Assembly (NCBI GenBank): GCA_043785585.1
Contig: JAYVXB010000444.1
Span: forward strand, 1 to 15,478
Length of the DNA: 15,478 nucleotides
Direction of reading: 5' to 3'
DNA from: JBBQXV01 sp043785585
GTDB lineage: Bacteria > Myxococcota_A > Polyangia > Polyangiales > Polyangiaceae
The notes under the pieces are model-generated. The model was not told the DNA's origin, did not search any database, and saw only the letters and a program-made list of their open reading frames with translations. Each line of letters begins with the position of its first letter. The first letter of the stretch is position 1. The position numbers and the translations under genes were made by a program. Positions 14,027 to 15,478 of the stretch are shown here, piece by piece.

Positions 14027-15456
14027 TTGGGCGGATTCTGGCGACGGTCGCCCTCGTCGGAACCGGTTGCGGTGGGTTCACCATGGCAGGGCCCGCGCAC
14101 TTCAAGGAGCCCGCGACCCGCGCGTTCGAGCTCATTCGCGCATCGACGTCGCCGCCGGTCTTCGAGACCGCGCTCTCGGCCGAGGCCATCGCGACCGCGC
14201 AGCCCTTCAGTGGGGGCTTCCTCGTCGATCTGATCGCCGAGGAACGCGACGGCGGCCTAATCGCCGAGCGCGCATGCGGAGCCCTCGTTCTCCTCGACGT
14301 TCAAAGCGGAAAGCCGCGCTGGAGTCATGCCCGCAAAGGCCAATGCGCGAGCGGCGTCGTCACCCGCGAACGAACGGTCGTGACGTTCGAGGAGCACGGA
14401 GCAAAGACGGCGCTCACCGAGCTCGACGGGGCGTCGGGAAACGTGACGGGATCCATCGAGGGGGGCAAGGTCGTCGCCGCCGCACAAGCGGCCGATCTCT
14501 TCGTCCTCGAGGTTTCCCAAAAGGACAAGTCGGTCGAGAGCGCCGTCGTCGCGTACGGCGAGGGTCTCGTCCAAAAGTGGCGCCTACCCGTCACGGCGAT
14601 CAACGCCGTTGGCCTCGAGGTCACCGGAGATTCGCTCTACGCCTACGGCGACGGCGTCGTCGCCGTCGACATGAAGACCGGACGCGCATCGAAACCCGTA
14701 GTCCTGGGCGCACAACCGCAGGCACTGTCCGTCGTTCCCCACAAAGACGGAATCGTTTTCACGAGGATTGGCAAAGACGGCGATCCCGAGGTGACCGCGC
14801 TTGGCCTCGACGGGTCGGTGCGCTGGAACGCGAAGGGTAAGGCGGGGATGACCGCCGATGGCGACAGCATCCTTCTTGCGGGCGGGGAAGACATCTCCTT
14901 CGTCGCGCTCGCGACCGGCGCGGAACGCTGGAAAGCAAAGTTGAGCGGAGCCATCTCCGGGCGCGCCGTGTTCACGGATACGCCCGAGCGTCTCGTCCTC
15001 GTTCCTCAAAGCACGGCGCTCACCGCCTTCGTCGCCGCGACGGGCGCTGCACGGTGGACGGTATCGATCCGTCCCGGGGAGCCAAAGGGTCGTCACACGG
15101 ACCAAGTCATCGTGGGCAATGGCTTCGTCGTCTGGGATACGTGGCGCCACGTCGTCGGGATCGATCCGGCGGGCACCGTGACCTACGACGTTCCCGTCCG
15201 CTCCCTCGCGATCGCTCACCGCGAAGGGCGGGCCATCGAGGCGGGCATCGCGCCCAAGATCGGGACGCAGAAATTCGAGAACGGGGCGAGTCTGGCGACG
15301 GCTCTGAACACGCCCATCGGGATCGGCCCCCCTCCGGGGTTGTTAGCGAGCTTGCTGATCCGCAGAAATCCGAGCAGCCCGGCGAAGCGAAGCTCCGGCG
15401 GGCTGCCTGACGCGCCGTCAGCTCTTTGCCGCGTCCTTCTTCTTCGCTCGGCGTGA
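14023..15456 (+). CDS. Lipoprotein with PQQ-like beta-propeller
   Basis: This 477-residue protein starts at the ATG of an ATGA overlap with the preceding gene, with GGGGCAG just upstream. MIGRILATVALVGTGC is the signal peptide and lipobox (Cys16). The body is a propeller of repeated blades with conserved Trp: GKPRWSHARKGQC, DGSVRWNAKGK, GAERWKAKLSG, GAARWTVSIR, plus IDPAGTVTYDV near the end. Propellers of this type (BamB-like) usually serve as interaction platforms. The last 30 or so residues (after LLASLLIRRNP) are low in propeller features. They are encoded by a stretch holding two hairpins and overlap the stop region of a converging gene, so the natural stop may have been lost. Confidence 0.8.
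   Translation: MIGRILATVALVGTGCGGFTMAGPAHFKEPATRAFELIRASTSPPVFETALSAEAIATAQPFSGGFLVDLIAEERDGGLIAERACGALVLLDVQSGKPRWSHARKGQCASGVVTRERTVVTFEEHGAKTALTELDGASGNVTGSIEGGKVVAAAQAADLFVLEVSQKDKSVESAVVAYGEGLVQKWRLPVTAINAVGLEVTGDSLYAYGDGVVAVDMKTGRASKPVVLGAQPQALSVVPHKDGIVFTRIGKDGDPEVTALGLDGSVRWNAKGKAGMTADGDSILLAGGEDISFVALATGAERWKAKLSGAISGRAVFTDTPERLVLVPQSTALTAFVAATGAARWTVSIRPGEPKGRHTDQVIVGNGFVVWDTWRHVVGIDPAGTVTYDVPVRSLAIAHREGRAIEAGIAPKIGTQKFENGASLATALNTPIGIGPPPGLLASLLIRRNPSSPAKRSSGGLPDAPSALCRVLLLRSA
15374..15421 (-). terminator. Two hairpins between converging genes
   Basis: Perfect inverted repeats GCAGCCCG / CGGGCTGC (15374-15381 with 15399-15406) and CTGACG / CGTCAG (15407-15421, loop CGC) lie at the 3' end of the minus-strand gene that stops at 15418. 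On the minus strand the larger hairpin is followed by TCGGATTTCTG. It is a plausible terminator for that gene, and the stems could serve both strands, although they lie inside the plus-strand reading frame. Confidence 0.45.
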
Positions 15457-15478
15457 ATCGCGTCGCGTGTTCGCCGCG
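15418..15478 (-). CDS. C-terminal end of a converging gene, Lys/Arg-rich tail
   Basis: On the minus strand the window edge reads AANTRRDSRRAKKKDAAKS followed by TGA. Basic tails rich in Ala and Lys like this are common at the ends of real proteins in GC-rich genomes, and the hairpin just downstream of the stop supports a gene end. Only 19 residues are visible, so no family can be named. Confidence 0.5.
   Translation of the reverse strand, partial: AANTRRDSRRAKKKDAAKS

Overview
The window is GC-rich bacterial DNA with strong G/C third-position bias. It is crowded with lipoproteins and Sec-exported proteins: Asp/Ala/Ser/Gly-rich linkers behind lipoboxes, PQQ-type beta-propellers, a very Cys-rich lipoprotein and a LuxR regulator with two C-terminal helix-turn-helix domains. 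This style is typical of large Myxococcota genomes, probably the Polyangiales. The placement is inferred from protein style; there is no rRNA or other marker gene. No tRNA, rRNA, CRISPR array or intact mobile element was seen.

Layout. Positions 1-1313 (minus): an ice-binding-like DUF3494 lipoprotein followed by the start of a second lipoprotein, probably one operon. 1747-3414 (plus): a large lipoprotein with a Cys-containing N-terminal module and a beta-propeller. 3415-4110: no intact gene, but a three-unit 21-nt repeat and a decayed two-gene module (C-terminus of an unknown partner, then a frameshifted ImmA/IrrE metallopeptidase). 4111-5572 (minus): a signal-peptide-bearing Hcp-like protein and a YkgJ-type Cys-cluster protein. 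5766-6626 (plus): a membrane-anchored Clp-N-like/ClpS fusion, the most interesting intact gene here. 6768-8636 (plus): a 622-residue secreted protein of unknown family. 8893-11085 (plus): a lipoprotein prolyl oligopeptidase, with an apparent piece of a DJ-1/PfpI gene just upstream in the same frame. 11161-11907 (minus): a lipoprotein with about 30 cysteines. 12185-13351 (plus): the double-HTH LuxR regulator, with an ArsR-like HTH fossil in its upstream region. 13604-15456 (plus): two translationally coupled lipoproteins, the second a beta-propeller. 15418-15478 (minus): the Lys-rich C-terminus of a converging gene.

The genes do not form one obvious pathway; most act at or outside the cell envelope. 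What recurs is short, recognisable gene fragments in the spaces between intact genes: the ImmA/IrrE module, a DJ-1/PfpI N-terminus, an ArsR recognition helix and possibly an orphan signal peptide. This suggests a region of gene gain and decay. All identifications come from reading the sequence; no database search was run.
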